This document shows, one piece after another, positions 59,921 through 64,000 of a stretch of DNA of 64,000 bases. How positions within the stretch are numbered: the first letter of the stretch is position 1; each line of letters begins with the position of its first letter. Below the pieces are notes generated by a model. The model ran no database searches. It saw only the letters and a list, made by a program, of their open reading frames with translations, and was not told the DNA's origin. Made by a program: the position numbers and the translations under genes. The stretch is from Larimichthys crocea (taxonomy: Eukaryota; Chordata; Actinopteri; Sciaenidae), in assembly GCF_000972845.2 (NCBI RefSeq), contig NC_040032.1:13896002-13960001 (forward strand), in the 5' to 3' direction.

Positions 59921-60771
59921 GGAAAGACAGGGATAACCCTCTGGCACTGTCCTCCAACAAACCATGCCAGGGCCAGACGGACTACAAACCAGAGCTGGAG
60001 AGGTTGCGTGCTGAGTTGGAAGCAGAGAAGACCCAAACACAGCGGGTGCGTGGACACCTCTGTCTGGAGCTGAGGCACCTGCGGGAAAAAGCAGAGAGGG
60101 ATCAGCAGAGGACCGTGAGGGAGCTGACGGCCAGGCGAGGGTGCCAAAAGGACAGGCGCTGCAACAGTCTGCTCGCTAAGCAGGTGAATGTTAAAGACAG
60201 TGGACGGTACGGTGAGGTGGAGCCCTCGGGGAAAGAGGCTTTTTGTTTGTGCAGTGGAGAAACGTATACAAAGCTGGAGCAGTTGCTGCTGACGCTGAAT
60301 GAGAGGATAAATGGTGAGCAGGCAGTCTATAAATTGCATCACAGGCAGGAATTGGAGCTAGAAAAAGCCATCTTCCTCTGCCACCTGCTAGAGGCCCACG
60401 GAAGACTCTTGCAGGGGAGGCCGAGAGCAGGACACTCCAGTTACATTTTTAACCATCTCTCAAGGAAGCCAACGCCGGAAGACAGCAGTAACTTCTGTCA
60501 GACCTCCTCCAGGGCCCTGCTGCACAGATCCCACAGTGGCTCCAGCTCACCTAAGAAGAAACCCAAACAAGATCAGCGACAGCAGCCTTCAGGGAGGGCC
60601 CTCCGTGCAGCTGACCCCTGCACCACCACTGCAGTCGTGGACACCTGTCGGAGCAGCTCTCTGAAAATTTGTCACCCCCACGGCGCTCCCCATGCAGGCT
60701 GGGACGTCCAGCCCACCTGCTGCGCTGAGTCGTCCGGGTCAGACGAGTCGCCGCCCTCCAGAAACATGGAG
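59917..60771 (+). CDS. RIM-binding protein (RIMBP) family protein, first coding exon
   Basis: RIMBPs are presynaptic scaffolds linking RIM and voltage-gated calcium channels through SH3 and fibronectin III domains. Only the N-terminal exon is here: 285 residues from ATG 59917 to the donor at 60772, phase 0. It starts MRKDRDNPLALSSNKP. A coiled coil follows (about residues 20-60: [34 protein letters not shown]). A second helical segment follows with NERINGEQAVYKLHHRQELE and LEKAIFLCHLLEAHGR (about 125-165). A Ser/Pro-rich tail includes SSPKKKPKQ. These segments line up in order with the N-terminus of RIMBP3-type proteins ([41 protein letters not shown]). The family call is fairly firm. Whether this is a rimbp2 or rimbp3-type orthologue is open, so no symbol is given. 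The SH3 and FN3 exons lie to the right of the window. Confidence 0.7.
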
Positions 60772-63700
60772 GTAAGATATTTCACGTTCCGCACATGGTT
60801 CCAAAATTAAACAGAAGTGTTGCTAACAGTTTCTTCATCAGTGTGCACTTACAAACTTTGACATCATGAGATCATAACGTTATGTTAGATTAATACATTG
60901 ACAGGTCTTGGGTAGATGGAGTCGACTGGTGGAAAGGCAGAGAGAAACGCGTTGACATTGAACGCACACTCCTCCTACTGTTACTCTGAACCATTTACTG
61001 ACACCGTGATCATCAAATCAAATCCGATTTATTAACATTGATTCAGCGTACACAGCACAGGCTGTATCACAGAACATATCATGGCGGGGTGAGGTCCTGT
61101 GAGAAAACTTTGGATTATTAGTTTAGAAATGAACATAAAACAAATCTCACATGATAAGGCCACAGTGAGTACGCAGTTAAACAACCAAAGAGCTCATAGA
61201 ACAATAGCCAAGAGTCAGGGAGAGGACAACGCTGACATTCTCGAAAAAAGCTCATGAAATATGTATGATTGTTAAAAAGTTTTTCTTTTTAAAGAATGTT
61301 TAAAAAGTTCCCCAATATATCAGGATGCAATATTCACAGTAAATCTGCTTAAAATTCATACAAACCTTCTGTAGTTATTGCATTCAACATTCAGGGAAAC
61401 TCTACAGTGTATTTGTTGTTCTGTACTATTATTGTTATAAATTGAATATAATATGAAATATACATTAAAAAATATCACTGAGTCAGGTGTACACAGTGTG
61501 TAACTGTCAAATAATTCTCTCCTATTTGAGCTGAGATTTGTGTTTGGTGTAACTTTGTGTTTGGCCGCAGTAAGATGGAGAACAAAACAACAGCTGGTAA
61601 CATTTCCATGAGGAGTTTATTTTTTGCAGACACAATACAACAAAGAGAACCAAACGCCGGCTAATGCTGCAGCCTTCTTAGTCGCTGTCGATGCAGGAAA
61701 TGTAAAAAACATTCATATGACTGTTGCGGTGTGTATGAGGAGGCGTGATGTTTGGGATGTGAGGCGAGAGGAGGGGTTAGCACGTGTGGGTGAGTCTGTT
61801 TATGTCTCTCGTTGTGGTGGCAGAAGTGGGTCAGTGGGATGAGTCTCCTAAATTTTGGATCATGTTTTCATAGGGAGGAAATTAAATAATTAATCAAAGC
61901 TTCGACTGTGTCTAAACAGCAGTGCCCACTCGCCAAGTCTCACAGTTCTTTCTTTCATTTCTTGCACCGCCCTGCTCAGGCAACTCCTTTGTTACGGCAG
62001 CAACCGACATCAGGGAAGCCAATTTTTAAAGGTGTTTAAAAAAGAACGGACTGACCATGTTTCTTTAATCATGTTTTGCTTTTTTTGGCATTGTATCTGC
62101 TATGTTCATGTTTACTATTGTATATTTATATTTGTCTATCACTCAAACATGGCCAATTTTTTAATTCCAGTTCGTCTCTGCCACCTTTTATGTATTTTGT
62201 CCTCTGAAATGAGACACTGAACCTCAGAAAAAGGTGCATACGTAATTCACTAGAAGAAATCTGTTCATCATTAAGCCACTTAAAAATTCACTAGAAGAAA
62301 TCTGTTCATCATTAAGCCACTTAAAGCTCAGTTTATGGAAGAAATGCATCAAAAACATTCAACATTACATGTTATATAATAACCTATTTGCTTAAATCTC
62401 TAAATTAAGATGAGGAATGGTTACTCAAACAAGCCATCTGTAACGGCACTCACCTGTCAATCAAAGCGGCCACGCTGTTATTTCTGCATGACTTTAAGCC
62501 TTGATATAATTTGAACGAATGAGTTCTATAAAAATTCACCCTCAGTACAGTCGTCATGAACAGGGAAATTAGCTATAGAGACCAAAACTGTTTTTTGTAC
62601 CAGGCTGTAAACATGTTTATTTCTGCTGTGAAGTTGGACATTTTAACATGTAGGCTTACGGAGACTGACTCGAGTGGACGTTTGAGGAACGGCAGTTTTT
62701 GGCACTTCCGCATTGGTTTCACCTATTTAAAGCGTCCAAATGATACAAATTAGAGATGCTCCTTCCCCTCCCTGTCTTATCGTGACATGTATTTGACCAG
62801 CAGCCTCCTGACAGGCAGACAGGGGACACATTGTCAAAATATGACAGCGTGATAGGATGTCAATACCGCTGAAGCACAAGAAGCTGGCTGCTGGCTCATT
62901 TCTGTGCAGAGCATATGCTGTTTGACACACATTTAGTCCATGCTGACTGGATGCTTTTCGCGGTGTTATGCTCGGTGAAATGTTACTGTGTTTGTGTTGC
63001 TGTGTACAACATGTGATAAGAACATTTGCTGGTGGCAGTGGTCATGTGTGCAGCAGTCGTCTCACTTTTTTTTTTTTTTTGTCGGTTGTTTTGCCGTTTC
63101 ACAGAGTACATTTATATTCTCAAAGGAGCTGAATAGCAGGATAGAAACAGTGTTCACATAACATCACGTCTTCAGGCTACTAAAGCCAAGGTCTTGTGAG
63201 CACACTGTAATTAATAAAGAAATAGACCAAAGCTGTGAAATGCAGTGTTAGGGCAACGTGGAAAAACTAATTTCTGGTGCATTTTCATTTAATTTATAAT
63301 CCTGCAGGAGAAGATGTTAGGTGTTGGCCTTCCTCTATTAAATCTGATTGACAGCAGGCTGCACAGAAAAGACAAGATCACACCACAAAACCAAATAAAA
63401 ACAAGACGACAGCAAACAGTCAAACAGAAATCAGGCAGGCGTGAGCTTGAGCTGTCGCTCTTCTCCATGTGTTACTGAGCGTGCATGTCAGGGCTGGCAG
63501 GGTGGTGATGGACAGGTAAGGGAAAGTGGATATCACTTTCATTTTCAGCATGAGTCATTGTAAATGTAACAGTCTCACTGTTGACTGAGCAGGGGCAGTG
63601 TTCCAGAAAAATGCCAGTACCAAAACAATTATGGCAACATGTCTATTTTTAACTTTGCCGCACCCAGCTACATGTTTTCTGACAGTGACCTTTAACGCAA

Positions 63701-64000
63701 CCGAAGGTAGACTGAGGTGAGAACAGGCTGGAAAAGAGGTGCAGGGAGTGACAGTGCAATAGTTACATTACATTACATCATTAATAAACTGAGAGATAGA
63801 CGAGCAGATGAAAATGTCTGTTCATTCATTTTCAGCAAGCCTACAACGTTCTAAAACAACCAAAGATACAGTATTATATATGAACAGTGCAGCAAAATAT
63901 CTACTGTACTATACTATACTCTATATTGTCTCCCATTCCTAGTCTGATTAAAAATATGATCTCTAAGGAAAGTTTCCACACACAACATAACAGCCGCTCT
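60772..64000 (+). other. Intron of the RIMBP-family gene
   Basis: It starts at the donor GTAAGA (60772). No further exon is recognised up to the window edge. It contains an exact 41-bp tandem duplication at 62244-62325 and a T15 run near 63067-63080. Short ORFs at 61.6, 62.0 and 62.6 kb show no protein-like features. Confidence 0.55.
62244..62325. repeat. Exact 41-bp tandem duplication
   Basis: Copies 62244-62284 and 62285-62325 are identical; the unit starts AATTCACTAGAAGAAATC. Confidence 0.95.

Noticed and set aside
59716..60342. 208-codon minus-strand ORF overlapping the RIMBP-family exon
   Set aside because: The plus frame shows coiled-coil heptads, family motifs and a proper splice donor. 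The antisense frame has no recognisable domain and runs out into non-coding DNA.

Overview
The window is vertebrate nuclear DNA, and almost certainly from a teleost fish. The genes have introns with GT-AG boundaries, untranslated regions and polyadenylation signals. The intergenic DNA is full of (CA)n and (TA)n microsatellites and repeat families common in fish: tRNA-derived SINEs, a Tc1/mariner relic, a hAT deletion derivative and TTAA-bounded MITEs. There is no operon, CRISPR or bacterial feature. The species cannot be named from sequence alone.

Five protein-coding genes are supported. (1) The 3' end of srrm3 (+, coding exons 3043-6356, 3'UTR to about 8160) encodes an SR-rich tail and the two-exon eMIC (enhancer of microexons) module. 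(2) hspb1 (+, 11157-14781) is a complete three-exon small heat-shock protein gene with a TATA box and heat-shock elements. (3) ywhag (-, 22478-34800) is a complete two-exon 14-3-3 gamma gene split by an 11.6-kb intron. (4) ssc4d (-, 40066-48017) has eleven coding exons that join in phase into a 580-residue protein with four group-B SRCR domains; here it begins with a predicted type II membrane anchor. (5) A RIM-binding-protein (RIMBP) family gene (+, first coding exon 59917-60771) continues beyond the right edge.

The order srrm3-hspb1-ywhag-ssc4d is the same as on human chromosome 7q11.23. The RIMBP-family neighbour on the ssc4d side differs from human, where ZP3 and DTX2 follow. The genes do not form one pathway: neuronal splicing regulation, protein-folding stress response, phosphoprotein binding, a scavenger-receptor-like surface protein and a presynaptic scaffold. 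They are an ancient syntenic block.

The most interesting points are: the membrane anchor of ssc4d, whose exon sits directly behind a (TG)n tract at its splice acceptor; a possible cassette exon carrying a stop codon in the intron that splits the srrm3 eMIC module; a cysteine-free Hspb1; a 57-bp-arm hairpin in the ywhag intron; four exact tandem duplications of 41-42 bp between 51.7 and 62.4 kb, which may be recent mutations or assembly artefacts; and a five-copy array with a unit of about 227 bp in the presumed first intron of the RIMBP gene. I did not find a convincing, wholly new multi-gene system here.
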